The notes: generated by a model from the letters alone, not told the origin. 64,000 bases of DNA from Hydrocarboniphaga sp. (GCF_028291725.1 NZ_JAQGNT010000002.1:124001-188000), one strand, 5' to 3'. Numbered from the stretch's first letter, positions 9,451 through 19,456 are shown. Made by a program: numbers and translations.

Positions 9451-10074
9451 ATGGAATTGGCCCCGGCTCGGCCCGAAAACCCGGTCGTGATCAGCCCCGC
9501 AACACCGCTGGTCCTGGCTTCGACCTCGAAGTACCGGGCTGAACTGCTGGCCCGGCTGCAGCTGCCGTTCGTACAGGAGCCTCCGGGCATCGACGAGGCC
9601 GACCAGGCCGGCGAACTGCCCGAAAGCCGCGCCCGGCGCCTGGCCGCAGAGAAAGCGCGCGCCGTCGCCGACCGGTGCCCCGGGCAATGGGTGCTGGGCT
9701 CCGACCAGGTCGCGTTCTGCGAAGACGAGGTGCTGCACAAACCCGGCTCGCCCGAGGCCAATGTCGAGCAGCTGCTGAGTCTCAGCGGCCGCGAAGTGCA
9801 CTTTGCCACCGCGCTATGCCTGACCACGGCAGGCGGTATCGAACACCTGGAACTCGATCTGACCGTGGTGCGCTTCCGCCCGCTGGATCGCGCCGCAGTC
9901 ACCCGCTATGTCGCGGCCGAGCCTGCCCATGACTGCGCCGGAGGCTTCAAGGTTGAAGGCCTCGGAATCAGCCTGTTCGACGCCGTGGAATCGCGCGATC
10001 CGACCGCGCTGATCGGCCTGCCGCTGATCGCGCTGCGCCGGATGCTCGAGAAAGTCGGCTCAGCGGTGCCCTAG
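9451..10074 (+). CDS. Maf-family nucleotide pyrophosphatase, YceF type
   Basis: Maf proteins hydrolyse non-canonical nucleoside triphosphates; the YceF branch prefers m7GTP. The 207-residue product has the Maf start motif LASTSKYRAELLARLQLPF and the core GSDQVAFCEDEVLHKPG. SDQ in place of SDT marks the YceF type. ESRDPTALIGLPL lies near the C terminus. The ATG at 9451 puts the motif about 20 residues in; an upstream in-frame start at 9409 would give an unusually long leader. Divergence from yceD-rpmF is the typical context. Confidence 0.9.
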   Translation: MELAPARPENPVVISPATPLVLASTSKYRAELLARLQLPFVQEPPGIDEADQAGELPESRARRLAAEKARAVADRCPGQWVLGSDQVAFCEDEVLHKPGSPEANVEQLLSLSGREVHFATALCLTTAGGIEHLELDLTVVRFRPLDRAAVTRYVAAEPAHDCAGGFKVEGLGISLFDAVESRDPTALIGLPLIALRRMLEKVGSAVP

Positions 10075-10158
10075 CCCGCTGAATCACTGGAATCGGACGG
10101 TGCTGTCCACCCGAGGCGGGCGTCCCTCACCGCCCATCCCAATGATTCAGCGGACTAG
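10071..10158. repeat. Inverted repeat joining the convergent 3' ends of maf and the HAD gene
   Basis: Arms of 20 bases at 10071-10090 and 10139-10158 are complementary at 18 positions (CTAG-CCGCTGAATCA / TGATTCAGCGG-CTAG core). The left arm contains the maf stop codon; the right arm covers the last codons and stop of the leftward HAD gene. The 48-base interior is GC-rich. It probably acts as a two-way transcription end, though there is no T-tract; a small insertion-derived palindrome is also possible. Confidence 0.65.
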
Positions 10159-10806
10159 CCACAACGGCAAGTGGGCGGCGTACTCGAGCACCGCTTCCGC
10201 GCCAGCCTGGCGCAGACGGTTGTCGTCGTGTACACCGCAAATCACGCCAACCATCGGCATCCCGACCGCTGCCGCCATGTGCGCATCGTATTCAGTATCT
10301 CCGACCATCAGCGCCTTGTTGGCCGGCAGATCGAGTTCCTGCAGCAACTCCTTCAGCATCAGCGGATCAGGCTTCGATGCGGTTTCGTCCGCGGTGCGCG
10401 ACGACACCAGCAGATCGCGGACCTCGGTGTGATGCGCCAGCGAACGGTTCAGGCCAGGCCGTGATTTTCCGGTCGCCACGGCGAGCTGATAACCCTCCGA
10501 ATGCAATTTGCGCAGTCCCTCGAGCGCGCCGGCGAACAGCGGTGCTTCCGGCGGCAGCTTGCTCAGATAGGCCTCGCGATAGCCGGCGAGCAAGCGCGTC
10601 ACATCACCGGAATCCAGCTCCGGAAACAGCCGGTAGAGCACGTCGTGCATGCCAAGGCCGATCAGGTCACGGATCTCGTGATCGCTGCGCTCCGGCAGCT
10701 TCAAGGCCGCAATCGCGGACTGCATCGAGGTGACGATCTGGGCGGCGGAATCGGCGAGCGTGCCATCCCAATCGAAAATCAGCAGCTCGAATCTTTTGTT
10801 CGTCAC
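10147..10806 (-). CDS. HAD-superfamily phosphatase (phosphoglycolate phosphatase-like)
   Basis: This is a 219-residue hydrolase of HAD subfamily IA. Motif I is FDWDGTLADS (nucleophile Asp near residue 12), motif II VATGKSR, motif III the Lys in SKPDPLM, and motif IV GDTEYD; an alpha-helical cap lies between motifs I and II. It starts with GTG directly abutting the rluC stop codon, so it is co-transcribed and probably coupled with rluC, an arrangement also known in pseudomonads. Phosphoglycolate phosphatase activity is possible, but the substrate cannot be read from the sequence. Confidence 0.88.
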   Translation of the reverse strand: MTNKRFELLIFDWDGTLADSAAQIVTSMQSAIAALKLPERSDHEIRDLIGLGMHDVLYRLFPELDSGDVTRLLAGYREAYLSKLPPEAPLFAGALEGLRKLHSEGYQLAVATGKSRPGLNRSLAHHTEVRDLLVSSRTADETASKPDPLMLKELLQELDLPANKALMVGDTEYDAHMAAAVGMPMVGVICGVHDDNRLRQAGAEAVLEYAAHLPLWLVR

Positions 10807-11763
10807 CTAGCGCCGCTCGGCCGCCGGCAGGCTGCTCAGGAAGTCACGCAACTCGTCCGGCATCGCCGCCGACACGATCAGCTTCGGAAACTCCTCATCC
10901 GCCGCCAGTTTCAAGAAATGCGAGTGCAGGAACATGCGTTTCAATCCGCGATCACGCAGCGGCTTGTGAACCTCGCGCTCGCCGTATTTGCGATCGCCAG
11001 CGACCGGGTGGCCGAGCGCCAGTGAATGCACGCGGATCTGATGGGTGCGGCCGGAGAAAATCTCGACCTCGCACAAAGTCGCGTCCTTATAACGAGCCTG
11101 CGGCGTGAACAGGCTGCGCGAAGGCTTGCCGTCTTCTTCGTCCAGCTCGGTGTAGCCCTCGCCGTTTTCCATCCGGGTCTTCATCAGGGCCGCGTCGACT
11201 TCGCGCGCCTCACCCTTCCAGCGGCCGATCAGCAGCGCGAAATAGCGCTTCTCGGCATGGCCGTGCTGAAACGCGCGTTGAGCGCGCAGCAAGGCGGCGC
11301 GGGTCTTGGCCAGCAGCAGCACGCCGCTGGTGTCGCGATCGAGGCGGTGAGCCAGTTCGATGAATTCGTAGGCGTCCCAGGCGCGGACCGCTTCGATTAC
11401 GCCATAAGCCAGGCCACTGCCGCCATGCGAGGCGTAGCCAGCCGGCTTGTTGAGCACCAGATAATGAGCATCCTCGTGGACGATGCTGTCCTTGAGGCGC
11501 TGCAGCACCTCGTCCGGCGGCCTGACGACTTCACCCTTCTCGGCGATGCGGACCGGCGGAATCCGGACCTCGTCGCCCTCTTCCAGCTTGCGCGCGGGCT
11601 TGGCCCGGCCGCCGTTGATGCGCACCTGGCCGGAGCGAACCAGGCGGTAGACGTGCGACTTTGGCACGCCAGGTAGCTGTTTTATAAGGAAATTATCGAT
11701 TCTTTGACCGGCGTCCTGAGCCCCGGCGCGGACATAGCGGACTTGCGGCTTGACTTGTGGCAA
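10807..11763 (-). CDS. rluC: Ribosomal large subunit pseudouridine synthase RluC
   Basis: RluC makes pseudouridines in 23S rRNA (positions 955, 2504 and 2580 in E. coli). The 318-residue protein has an N-terminal S4 RNA-binding domain (about 18-80, RIDNFLIKQLPGVPKSHVYR) and a catalytic domain with HRLDRDTSG, the catalytic Asp being residue 142. GRTHQIRVH and the FLHSHFL segment follow. Translation appears to start at TTG (11763), with a GGAG 10 bases upstream. Its position next to rne, divergently oriented, is the usual gammaproteobacterial arrangement. Confidence 0.94.
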   Translation of the reverse strand: MPQVKPQVRYVRAGAQDAGQRIDNFLIKQLPGVPKSHVYRLVRSGQVRINGGRAKPARKLEEGDEVRIPPVRIAEKGEVVRPPDEVLQRLKDSIVHEDAHYLVLNKPAGYASHGGSGLAYGVIEAVRAWDAYEFIELAHRLDRDTSGVLLLAKTRAALLRAQRAFQHGHAEKRYFALLIGRWKGEAREVDAALMKTRMENGEGYTELDEEDGKPSRSLFTPQARYKDATLCEVEIFSGRTHQIRVHSLALGHPVAGDRKYGEREVHKPLRDRGLKRMFLHSHFLKLAADEEFPKLIVSAAMPDELRDFLSSLPAAERR

Positions 11764-12094
11764 AATGTTACAACTCCGTGCTTACAAGCCGGAGCCTCTC
11801 GCCCGGCGGCGGTTCTAAAATCACACGCCAGGGGGACCACAAGGATCGGGCCGCCGCGATGGCTCGCGCTAAGTCTAGCAGCGCCACGCCCGATCCCGCG
11901 GATTGTAAATTTTGAGAGTTATTCAGCCTGCTCGCATGGAAGGACGATCCTCCGGCGTAGCAGATCCCAATGTCATTAGCATCGCTCCCGCAACAGACGG
12001 GCAACTTAAAAAGCGCCGGAGACTCCGACCATGATCAACGTGCGCCAGAAAATCACCCGTGTCGCGGTCGAGCGCTCCACCAAAGACCGCCTTA
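11764..12094 (+). promoter_or_regulatory. rluC-rne divergent region with the rne leader
   Basis: These 331 bases between divergent rluC and rne presumably hold both promoters and the rne 5' untranslated leader. In E. coli that leader mediates feedback control of rne mRNA by RNase E; the same role here is inferred from position. An AT-rich patch at about 11906-11920 may be promoter DNA. A GGAG at 12018-12021 precedes an ATG at 12031 that opens a short overlapping reading frame. No RNA family was recognised. Confidence 0.5.
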
Positions 12095-12171
12095 ATGAAA
12101 AGAATCCTGATCAATGCCACCCAGCGCGAGGAATTGCGCGTGGCCATCGTCGACGGACAGAAGCTTTTTGA
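12031..12171 (+). CDS. Possible upstream ORF overlapping the rne start (46 codons)
   Basis: An ATG with a well-placed GGAG (9-base spacing) opens a 46-codon frame starting [20 protein letters not shown]. It runs through the rne start codon in another frame and stops 76 bases inside rne. The genuine rne ATG at 12095 has no comparable ribosome-binding site, so translation of this frame could load ribosomes for rne or control its expression. Nothing else supports it as a protein; it may be chance. Confidence 0.3.
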   Translation: MINVRQKITRVAVERSTKDRLNEKNPDQCHPARGIARGHRRRTEAF

Positions 12172-15100
12172 CCTCGACATCGAACTCGCCAGCCGGGAAC
12201 AGAAAAAATCCAATATCTACAAGGGCAAAATTACCCGAGTAGAACCAAGCTTAGAAGCCTGCTTCGTCGAATACGGCTCGGAACGCCACGGCTTCCTGCC
12301 GCTCAAGGAAATCGCTAAAAACTACTTCAAGCAGCCCAGCGGCAACATCCGCGAGCTGGTCAGCGAAGGCCAGGAGCTGATCGTCCAGGTCGAGAAGGAA
12401 GAGCGCGGCAACAAGGGTGCGGCCCTGACCACGTTCATCAGCCTGGCCGGCCGTTACCTGGTGCTGATGCCGAACAACCCGAAGGCCGGTGGCGTCTCGC
12501 GCCGCGCCGAGGGCGAGGACCGGGAAGAAGCCAAAGCCGCGCTCGAGCAGCTGCAGATGCCCGACACGATGGGCGTGATCGTGCGCTCGAACGGCGTCGG
12601 CCGCACCGCCGAAGAGCTGCAGTGGGACGCCAACTACCTGATCGAAATCTGGACCGCGATCGAGAAGGCCTCGGCCGACCGCAGCGGCGCATTCCTGATC
12701 TACCAGGAAAACAACATCATCCTGCGCGCATTGCGCGACTACCTGCGCCCGGACATTGGCGAAGTGGTGATCGACAACGCCGAGATCTACGAGCAGGCGC
12801 GTCAGCACATGGAACATGTGATGCCGCAGAACCTGCCGCGCCTGAAGCTCTACGCCGAAGAAGTGCCGCTGTTCTCGCGCTACCAGATCGAATCGCAGAT
12901 CGAACTCGCGCACGAGCGCACCGTGCGCCTGCCCTCGGGCGGCTCGATCGTCATCGATCACGGTGAAGCGCTGACCGCTATCGACATCAACTCCGCCAAA
13001 TCCACCGGCGGTGGCAGCATCGAAGACACCGCGCTCAACACCAATCTTGAAGCGGCAGACGAAATCGCGCGCCAGCTGCGCCTGCGCGATCTCGGCGGCC
13101 TGGTCGTGATCGATTTCATCGACATGAACAGCTCCAAGAACCAGAAGGACGTCGAGCGCCGCCTGGAGAAAGCCTGCGAAATTGATCGCGCGCGCATCCA
13201 GCTTGGCCGCCTGTCGCGCTTCGGCCTGATGGAGATGTCACGTCAGCGTCTGCGCCCGTCCTTGGGTGAACATACCCAGATCACCTGCCCGCGCTGTGAA
13301 GGCCGCGGCCAGATCCGCAGCGTCGAGTCGCTGTCGCTGTCGATCCTGCGGCTGATCGAGGAAGAGGCGATGAAGGACCGCACCGGCCGCGTGATCGCGC
13401 AGGTTCCGGTCGATGTCGGCACCTTCCTGCTCAACGAGAAGCGCGCGCTGGTGCGCGAGATCGAGGCGCGCTGCCACGTGACGATCGCCTTGATCCCGAA
13501 CGCGACGATGCACTCGCCGCATTTCGAAATCCGCCGCGTCCGCGCCGATCATCTGCAGCAGGACGACAACGCCGCGCCTAGCCATCTGCTGGCGCGCAAT
13601 CTGGACGCAAAGGCGCTGGAAGAATCGAACGCACCGCGCCCGGTCGTTCGCCCGGTGGAAGCGGCGGTGAAACAGATCATCCCGTCGGCGCCCGCGCCGA
13701 CGCCGCCGGCCGCCACTCCGGCTCCGATCCCGCAGATGCAGCCGATAGTCGTGATCCAGGGCGAAGGCCTGTGGACCCGGATCCTGCGCTTCCTCGGCGT
13801 CGGGCCGAAGACCGCCGAACCGGTGATCGTCGCACCCGCCAGCCGCAACCCTCAGAGCAGCCGCTCGAGCAGCAGCAACAGCAGTGGGCGTCGCGACGGC
13901 AACCGCAGCGCTCGTCCGAACGACTCGCGCCGTGATGGCGGCAATCGCGATTCCGGCCGTGATCAGAGCCGCAGCGAAAGCGGCCGCGATCAGCAGCCAC
14001 GCCGCGACAGCAACCCGCAGCCGCCGCGCAATCCGGGCGGCAACAATCCGCCGCGTCAGCCACAACCGCAGCCCCAGCAGCCGCGTCGTGACGGTGGTCG
14101 TCCGCAACAGCAGCCGCAGCAGCAGCGCGCGACCATCGTCGAAGGCGAGACCGCCGAGCCGAGCGCAGCCGCACCGCGGCCGCAGAATCCGCAGGGCGCG
14201 CCGCGCACCGGTGCCGGTGATGAGGAACGCAGCGGCCGCAGCCGTCGCGGTCGTCGCGGCCGCAACCGTGGCGAACGCCGTCCCAGCGAGGAAGGCGCGG
14301 AGGGCACCGATGTCAGCCGGGATGCACTGCCGGCCGATCTGGCGGCGGCGCTGACGCCGGCGGCAGCGGCCGCGGTAACGGTAACGCTGCTCAACGCCAC
14401 CGATTCCGCCGGTGTGCCGATTCCGATGCCGATGGAACCGCCCGCCGGCACCGTGCCGAGCTTCATCCCGGTCGCGATCACGACGGAATCATCAGACAGC
14501 GAACGGCGGCCGGTGAATGCCGCCGTGGCACAGGCTTTCGCGCCGGACACGGTGCGCTACTCGCGCGTCGAATCGCGCTTCCCGGTGAACAATCCGGCCG
14601 CAGATGTGGACGCACCGACCGCAAGCGACACCGAAACGCTGACAGAAGCCGTCGCGCATGCGCCAGTAGCGGCTTTAGCCCCGGAGTTGAAGGTTCAGCA
14701 GGAACTGCTGATCGAGCCGGCCCCGGCCGTCGAGCAGGCTGCGGTGCCAATGGAAGTCGCCGCCGCCGACCCGCAAATGGTCGAAACCGCGGTCGAACAG
14801 GCTGCCGTCGTGGAAACGCCGGAAAGCCTAGCGCCGTTCGAGGCGCCGCTTGCCTCAGAGCCGGTGGCCGAGCCGGCCCCGGCCGCTGAAATTGCCGAGG
14901 CGGACGTGTTTGCCCAACCGCTACAGGTGTCCGCGCTGGAGATGTCGTCGGAGTCCTTCCCGACTCCGCCGCCGGTCGAAGCCGAGCCGGCAGCCGTTGA
15001 GCCGGCCACCGAGCCGCTCGTGGAAGTGGTGGCAGAAGCCGTTGTGGAACCGGCCGCCGAGCCCGTTATCGAAGCCGCTGCCGAGCCGGCGCCGGCAGAA

Positions 15101-15199
15101 GCGCCGAAGCCGGCCGCGCCGCGTTTCATCCAGGTCGAGACCGCGCATATCGACTCGCCGGCCAACGACTCGGAAGAAGGCAAGCGGCACAACTCGTAG
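12095..15199 (+). CDS. rne: Ribonuclease E
   Basis: RNase E is the essential endoribonuclease and degradosome scaffold. The 1034-residue protein starts [20 protein letters not shown] and has the S1 domain (about 35-120) and the 5'-sensor/DNase I-like catalytic half with metal-binding Asp297 ([11 protein letters not shown]) and Asp340 (VVIDFIDMN). The zinc link CPRC is at 398-401. After about residue 510 the protein is disordered: an Arg/Asn/Gln/Pro-rich RNA-binding stretch (about 590-760) and then a long Ala/Pro/Glu/Val-rich tail. A GTG at 12059 is in frame, but the family start is the ATG at 12095. A strong terminator follows. Confidence 0.96.
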   Translation: MKRILINATQREELRVAIVDGQKLFDLDIELASREQKKSNIYKGKITRVEPSLEACFVEYGSERHGFLPLKEIAKNYFKQPSGNIRELVSEGQELIVQVEKEERGNKGAALTTFISLAGRYLVLMPNNPKAGGVSRRAEGEDREEAKAALEQLQMPDTMGVIVRSNGVGRTAEELQWDANYLIEIWTAIEKASADRSGAFLIYQENNIILRALRDYLRPDIGEVVIDNAEIYEQARQHMEHVMPQNLPRLKLYAEEVPLFSRYQIESQIELAHERTVRLPSGGSIVIDHGEALTAIDINSAKSTGGGSIEDTALNTNLEAADEIARQLRLRDLGGLVVIDFIDMNSSKNQKDVERRLEKACEIDRARIQLGRLSRFGLMEMSRQRLRPSLGEHTQITCPRCEGRGQIRSVESLSLSILRLIEEEAMKDRTGRVIAQVPVDVGTFLLNEKRALVREIEARCHVTIALIPNATMHSPHFEIRRVRADHLQQDDNAAPSHLLARNLDAKALEESNAPRPVVRPVEAAVKQIIPSAPAPTPPAATPAPIPQMQPIVVIQGEGLWTRILRFLGVGPKTAEPVIVAPASRNPQSSRSSSSNSSGRRDGNRSARPNDSRRDGGNRDSGRDQSRSESGRDQQPRRDSNPQPPRNPGGNNPPRQPQPQPQQPRRDGGRPQQQPQQQRATIVEGETAEPSAAAPRPQNPQGAPRTGAGDEERSGRSRRGRRGRNRGERRPSEEGAEGTDVSRDALPADLAAALTPAAAAAVTVTLLNATDSAGVPIPMPMEPPAGTVPSFIPVAITTESSDSERRPVNAAVAQAFAPDTVRYSRVESRFPVNNPAADVDAPTASDTETLTEAVAHAPVAALAPELKVQQELLIEPAPAVEQAAVPMEVAAADPQMVETAVEQAAVVETPESLAPFEAPLASEPVAEPAPAAEIAEADVFAQPLQVSALEMSSESFPTPPPVEAEPAAVEPATEPLVEVVAEAVVEPAAEPVIEAAAEPAPAEAPKPAAPRFIQVETAHIDSPANDSEEGKRHNS

Positions 15200-15216
15200 T
15201 CGTATTGCGGCAATGA

Positions 15217-15253
15217 AAAGCCCGCCGGACATCGAGTCCGGCGGGCTTTTTTT
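15217..15253 (+). terminator. Rho-independent terminator after rne (bidirectional)
   Basis: A perfect stem of about 14 bp (AAAGCCCGCCGGAC / GTCCGGCGGGCTTT) with a 5-base loop ATCGA is followed by a T-run. It stands between the rne stop (15199) and the convergent kdsB stop (15257), and the A-run on the other side lets it serve both genes. Confidence 0.92.
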
Positions 15254-15256
15254 GAC

Positions 15257-16039
15257 TCAGCGGCGCGACAAGGCGGCGCTGACGAACGCCAGATCTTCTT
15301 CGGTGTCGACACCGCGCGGCGGCGGGTTGTCGGTGAATCCGAGCTTGATGCGCAAACCGTTCGCGAGCGCGCGCAGCTGTTCCAGCGCTTCGCAGTCTTC
15401 CAGCGGCGCCGGCGGCAGCGCGCTGAATTCCGCAAGACGCCCGCTGCGGTACGCATACAGGCCGATATGCCGATACGCGAGCCCTTCCGGCAGCAAGGGC
15501 TTGTCGCGCGTTGCGCCATCGCGTTTCCACGGGATCGGCGCACGCGAGAAATACAGCGCGTAATGGCGGCGATCGGCAACCACCTTGACCACGTTCGGAT
15601 TCAGAAACTCTTCGACCGAATGCAACGGATGCGCGAGCGTCGCCAGATCGGCGATCGGATCGTCCGCCAGCAGCGCCGCGGCCTGGCGCAGCAGCGCCGG
15701 CGGCATCAGCGGCTCGTCGCCCTGAAGATTGACCACGATCACCTCGTCGGCCCAGCCCTCGATGCGCGCGACTTCGTTGACGCGGTCGGTGCCGGAGTTG
15801 TGGCTCGACGAGGTCATGCGCACTTCGGCACCGAAGCCGCGTGCGGCAACCGCGACTTTCTCGTCGTCGGTCGCGATCAGCACCTGCTCGGCGCCGCTGG
15901 CACGGGCGGCATCCCAGACGTGCGCAATCACCGGGCGGCCGTGCAGCTCACGCAACACCTTGCCGGGCAAGCGCGTTGAGCCGAGACGAGCCGGGATGAC
16001 CACCTTGAATTTCAAAGACGGCATCATGGCGTCGTTCAT
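15257..16039 (-). CDS. kdsB: 3-deoxy-manno-octulosonate cytidylyltransferase
   Basis: KdsB activates Kdo with CTP to give CMP-Kdo for lipopolysaccharide core synthesis. The 260-residue product has the nucleotidyltransferase N terminus [17 protein letters not shown], then [39 protein letters not shown] and HIGLYAYR, all diagnostic. The ATG at 16039 overlaps the stop of the upstream ycaR-like gene as ATGA, implying coupling. It is the last gene of msbA-lpxK-ycaR-kdsB and converges on rne. Confidence 0.96.
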   Translation of the reverse strand: MNDAMMPSLKFKVVIPARLGSTRLPGKVLRELHGRPVIAHVWDAARASGAEQVLIATDDEKVAVAARGFGAEVRMTSSSHNSGTDRVNEVARIEGWADEVIVVNLQGDEPLMPPALLRQAAALLADDPIADLATLAHPLHSVEEFLNPNVVKVVADRRHYALYFSRAPIPWKRDGATRDKPLLPEGLAYRHIGLYAYRSGRLAEFSALPPAPLEDCEALEQLRALANGLRIKLGFTDNPPPRGVDTEEDLAFVSAALSRR

Positions 16040-16218
16040 GATCCGAGTTCCTCGTCGGCCAGCGCGCGCGCCTCTTCCTCCAGCATCACCGGAATGCCGT
16101 CGCGCACCGGGTAGGCCAGGCGCGAGGCGCGGCACCAGAGCTCCTGCTGGTCGGCATGCCATTCCAGCGGCGCCTTGGTGACCGGGCAGACCAGGATGTC
16201 GAGCAGACGCTTATCCAT
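16036..16218 (-). CDS. ycaR: Trm112-like YcaR family protein
   Basis: This 60-residue Trm112-family protein starts [20 protein letters not shown] and continues with [18 protein letters not shown], the invariant pattern for proteins encoded between lpxK and kdsB. A Shine-Dalgarno GAGGTGA sits 8 bases before the ATG at 16218. Only one of the usual zinc cysteines is evident (VCP), with a second Cys in ELWCRASRL. Its role in bacteria is not firmly established; the link with lipopolysaccharide genes is positional. Confidence 0.9.
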   Translation of the reverse strand: MDKRLLDILVCPVTKAPLEWHADQQELWCRASRLAYPVRDGIPVMLEEEARALADEELGS

Positions 16219-16230
16219 TCTCAAATCACC

Positions 16231-17235
16231 TCAAATCACATTTATCTGGTCGTTTGCAGCGTTCAAAACCGAGCAGGATTCTCGCACACGCTTCTCATCT
16301 GCCGGTGACAGCTCCGCCGACACCGGCAGCGCCCACCAATGGCCTTGTGCGAACGCATGACATTTGACCGCGTCCTTCTCGGTCATCAGCACCGGCAGTC
16401 CATCGCCGAAAGCGAGATCCTGGGGACGGTAGCGATGGTGATCGTCAAACGCATGCCGATGTACGCGCAGACCCGCCGATTCCAGGCTGGCGAAAAAACG
16501 CAGAGGATTGCCGATGCCGGCGATCGCATGCACCGCACTGCCGGCAAAATCCGCCAGCGTGCGCGGTTCGCCGCTGACCAGGCTACGCAGTCGACCGGTA
16601 CGCAGATCGAAGCGCACCGACTCGGGGCCGCCATCAAAGCCTGCACCGTTGACGACGACCAGATCGACATTACTCAGCCGCGACGGCGGTTCGCGCAGCG
16701 GGCCCGCCGGCAGCAGCGCGCCGTTGCCGACACCGCGGGCGCCGTCGACGACGCAGAACTCGAGTTGTCGAGGCAGGCGATAGTGCTGCAAGCCATCATC
16801 GGCGATCAGCACGTCGACTTCGCCGCTGGCGATCAGCAGCCGAGCGGCCGCGACGCGATCGGGATCGACGACCACCGGCACGCCGGTACGCAGCGCGATC
16901 AACAAGGGCTCGTCGCCGACCAGGGCGGGATCGCTGCCGGCCTCGACGCGAAACGGGTACTGAGGCGCGCGGCCGCCATAGCCGCGGGAGATCACGCCCG
17001 GGCGCCAGCCCCAGTCGCGCAGATGCTCGACCAGCCAGATCACGAACGGCGTTTTACCGGTACCGCCAAGGCTGATGTTGCCGACGACGATGACCGGCAA
17101 CGCGAGCGGAACACGCGCCGATTCGAGCCGGTGGCGGCGCGCATCGGTGATGGCGCCGTAAAGCCGGGATAGCGGGGTCAACAACAGTGGCGCCGACTGT
17201 TGCGAATACCAGCGCCGCTGCAGCCAGGCTTTCAT
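16231..17235 (-). CDS. lpxK: Tetraacyldisaccharide 4'-kinase
   Basis: LpxK phosphorylates the 4' position of the lipid A precursor at the inner membrane. The 334-residue product shows the membrane-binding N-terminal helix (WLQRRWYSQQSAPLLLTPLS), Walker A-like GNISLGGTGKTP, SRGYGG, GDEPLLIA, the DDGLQHYRL motif and MTEKDAVKC near the C terminus. The ATG at 17235 is preferred over an upstream extension lacking family features. It begins 22 bases after msbA, and both act in lipid A maturation and export. Confidence 0.95.
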   Translation of the reverse strand: MKAWLQRRWYSQQSAPLLLTPLSRLYGAITDARRHRLESARVPLALPVIVVGNISLGGTGKTPFVIWLVEHLRDWGWRPGVISRGYGGRAPQYPFRVEAGSDPALVGDEPLLIALRTGVPVVVDPDRVAAARLLIASGEVDVLIADDGLQHYRLPRQLEFCVVDGARGVGNGALLPAGPLREPPSRLSNVDLVVVNGAGFDGGPESVRFDLRTGRLRSLVSGEPRTLADFAGSAVHAIAGIGNPLRFFASLESAGLRVHRHAFDDHHRYRPQDLAFGDGLPVLMTEKDAVKCHAFAQGHWWALPVSAELSPADEKRVRESCSVLNAANDQINVI

Positions 17236-17257
17236 CGCTTGCACACGCGCCTGGGGC

Positions 17258-19054
17258 CTACACGGCAACGGCCGTGGGCTCCTCGAACTGCATCCGATAT
17301 AGCGATGCGTAAATGCCGCCGCGTTCCAGCAATTCCTCATGCCGGCCCTGCTCGACTGCGCGACCGTCCTGCATCACGACGATGCGATCGGCGCGCTGCA
17401 CGGTGGACAGGCGATGCGCGATCACCAGCGTCGTACGGCCGGCCACCAGATGATCCAGCGCCGTCTGAATCAGGCGCTCCGACTCGGTATCGAGCGCGGA
17501 TGTCGCTTCGTCCAGAATCAGGATCGGCGCGTTCTTCAGCAGCGCGCGCGCGATCGCAAGACGCTGGCGCTGGCCGCCGGACAAGCTCGTGCCGTTCTGG
17601 CCGATCATCGTGTTCAGACCTTGCGGCAGTTTCTGGATGAACTCCCAGGCATTCGCCGCTTCGGCCGCAGCGATCAGCTCGGATTCCGGCGGCAGCTGGT
17701 CGAAGCCGTAGGCGATGTTCTCGGCGACGCTGGCGTTGAACAGGCGCACTTGCTGATCGACCAGCGCGATCTGCGAGCGCAGCCGCGGTACCGGGTAGTC
17801 GCGCAGATCGTGGCCATCGATCAGCACGGCGCCGCCGTCGACATCGTAAAAACGCGGAATCAGCGACAGCAGCGTCGATTTGCCGGAGCCGGAGCGGCCG
17901 ACGAAGGCGACGGTCTGGCCCGGTGCGATAATCACCGATACCCCTTTCAGCGCATCCGGCAGATCCTGCCGGTAGCGGAACCGCACGTCGAGGAATTCGA
18001 TCGCACCGCGGGCGCGTTCCAGCGGCCGGGTACCGCCGACGGGCTCCTGCTCTTCACCCATCAGCTTGAAAATATCGGCCGCCGCGGCGATGCCGCGCTG
18101 CACGCGCTCGTTGACATTGCCGAGATTCCTCATCGGGTTCATCAGCGCCAGCATGCTGCCGACGAAGGACACGAAGGTGCCCGGCGTAATCTCGCTCAAG
18201 CGATCCGGTTGCGTTGCAAAAAAAACGATGCCGGCAACGGCCCATGCCGCGATGAACTGGATCACGGCCTCGCTGCCGCCACGGGTCGCAACGATCTTCA
18301 TGGCCAGCGAACGTGCGCGATCGTTAACCCGGTTGAACGCACGCGCTTCGTATTCCTGTGCGCTGTGGATCTTGACGATACGCTGGCCCGATACGCTCTC
18401 TTCGGCGGCCTGTGCGACCTGGCCCATGTTGTCCTGGATGCGCTTCGAGACCCTGCGGAAGCGCTTGCTGACGTAGCGCACGATGGTGGCGATGATTGGC
18501 GCGACGATCATGCAGAACAGCGCCAGCTTCCAGTTCAGATAGAACATCCAGCAGATCAGGCCGACGACCGTCAGGCCATCCTTGATCACCGTGGTCAGCG
18601 CATTGCTGGCCGCTTCGGCAACCTGCTCGACGTGGTAAGTGAGACGAGCGACCAGTTGCGCCGAGCTGATGCGATCGTAGAAGCGCACGGGCATGCGCAA
18701 CATGTGTTCGAACAGCTCGCCGCGCAGCTGCTTGACCACGCTGCGCGCGATCCACGACATGCCGTAGCCGGAAGTGAAGCCGGCGACACCGCGCACGATG
18801 AACAGCGCCACGATGGCCCACGGCAGCCAGCGGATCGTATACGGATCGGGCGCGACGAAGGTCCTGTCGAGCAGCGGCCGCATCAGGCTCATGAAGCCGA
18901 CTTCGGTGCTGGCGGTCAGCGCCATGCCGACGGCGGCGATCGCGAAGATTTTCCAGTGCCCGGCGGTATAGCGCAGCAGGCGTTTGTACACGGCCCAGGG
19001 GCTCATGTCCGCGTCTGCGGCAGGGGTGGTGGTAGCGGCCTTAGTTTCTGACAT
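17258..19054 (-). CDS. msbA: Lipid A export ABC transporter MsbA
   Basis: MsbA flips core-lipid A across the inner membrane. The 598-residue half-transporter has six transmembrane helices in the first 330 residues and then an ATPase domain. The ATPase carries Walker A GRSGSGKST, the Q-loop, signature LSGGQRQR, Walker B ILILDEATSALD and H-loop VIAHRLST. The fusion and length match MsbA, and the following lpxK makes the assignment firm. It is divergent from the ArsC-like gene, 40 bases away. Confidence 0.95.
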   Translation of the reverse strand: MSETKAATTTPAADADMSPWAVYKRLLRYTAGHWKIFAIAAVGMALTASTEVGFMSLMRPLLDRTFVAPDPYTIRWLPWAIVALFIVRGVAGFTSGYGMSWIARSVVKQLRGELFEHMLRMPVRFYDRISSAQLVARLTYHVEQVAEAASNALTTVIKDGLTVVGLICWMFYLNWKLALFCMIVAPIIATIVRYVSKRFRRVSKRIQDNMGQVAQAAEESVSGQRIVKIHSAQEYEARAFNRVNDRARSLAMKIVATRGGSEAVIQFIAAWAVAGIVFFATQPDRLSEITPGTFVSFVGSMLALMNPMRNLGNVNERVQRGIAAAADIFKLMGEEQEPVGGTRPLERARGAIEFLDVRFRYRQDLPDALKGVSVIIAPGQTVAFVGRSGSGKSTLLSLIPRFYDVDGGAVLIDGHDLRDYPVPRLRSQIALVDQQVRLFNASVAENIAYGFDQLPPESELIAAAEAANAWEFIQKLPQGLNTMIGQNGTSLSGGQRQRLAIARALLKNAPILILDEATSALDTESERLIQTALDHLVAGRTTLVIAHRLSTVQRADRIVVMQDGRAVEQGRHEELLERGGIYASLYRMQFEEPTAVAV

Positions 19055-19094
19055 CGGACGAATGTTAGCGTGATTGGGCGTGTAAGCTCACACC

Positions 19095-19451
19095 ATGGCG
19101 ATCAAAGACCAGATCCTGCACAACCCGCGCTGCAGCAAATCGCGCGAGGCGCTGCAACTGCTGCAAGACCGCGGCGTCGAGCTGCCGGTCGTCGAATACC
19201 TCAAGAAACCCCTGAAGCAGGCCGAGCTGCGCGAGCTGTGCTGGCTGCTCGACGTGCAGCCGCTGGCGATCGTGCGGACCGGCGAGGCGTTGTTCAGGCA
19301 ACTGGGGCTCAAGCCCAGAAACGGCTTCAGCGACGAGCAGTGGCTGGACGTGCTCGCCGAGCATCCGCTGCTGATGGAGCGGCCGATCGTGGTGTATCGC
19401 GGCAGGGCGGCAATCGGCCGGCCGCCGGAAGTGGTGCTGAAGTTGCTGTAG
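19095..19451 (+). CDS. ArsC/Spx-family reductase, YfgD-like
   Basis: This is a 118-residue thioredoxin-fold protein of the ArsC family. It has the N-terminal NPRCSKSREAL active-site loop with a single Cys, then EYLKKPLKQAELREL, a segment ending EHPLLMERPIVV, and RPPEVVLKLL. These proteins are often called arsenate reductases (glutaredoxin type). No arsenite pump or arsR is nearby, so arsenic resistance is not supported by context. It is monocistronic and ends at a palindromic repeat. Confidence 0.85.
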   Translation: MAIKDQILHNPRCSKSREALQLLQDRGVELPVVEYLKKPLKQAELRELCWLLDVQPLAIVRTGEALFRQLGLKPRNGFSDEQWLDVLAEHPLLMERPIVVYRGRAAIGRPPEVVLKLL

Positions 19452-19456
19452 TCGGG

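Noticed and set aside
19095-19451. Arsenic-resistance gene
   Set aside because: No arsR, arsB or acr3 is nearby; the protein fits the housekeeping YfgD branch.
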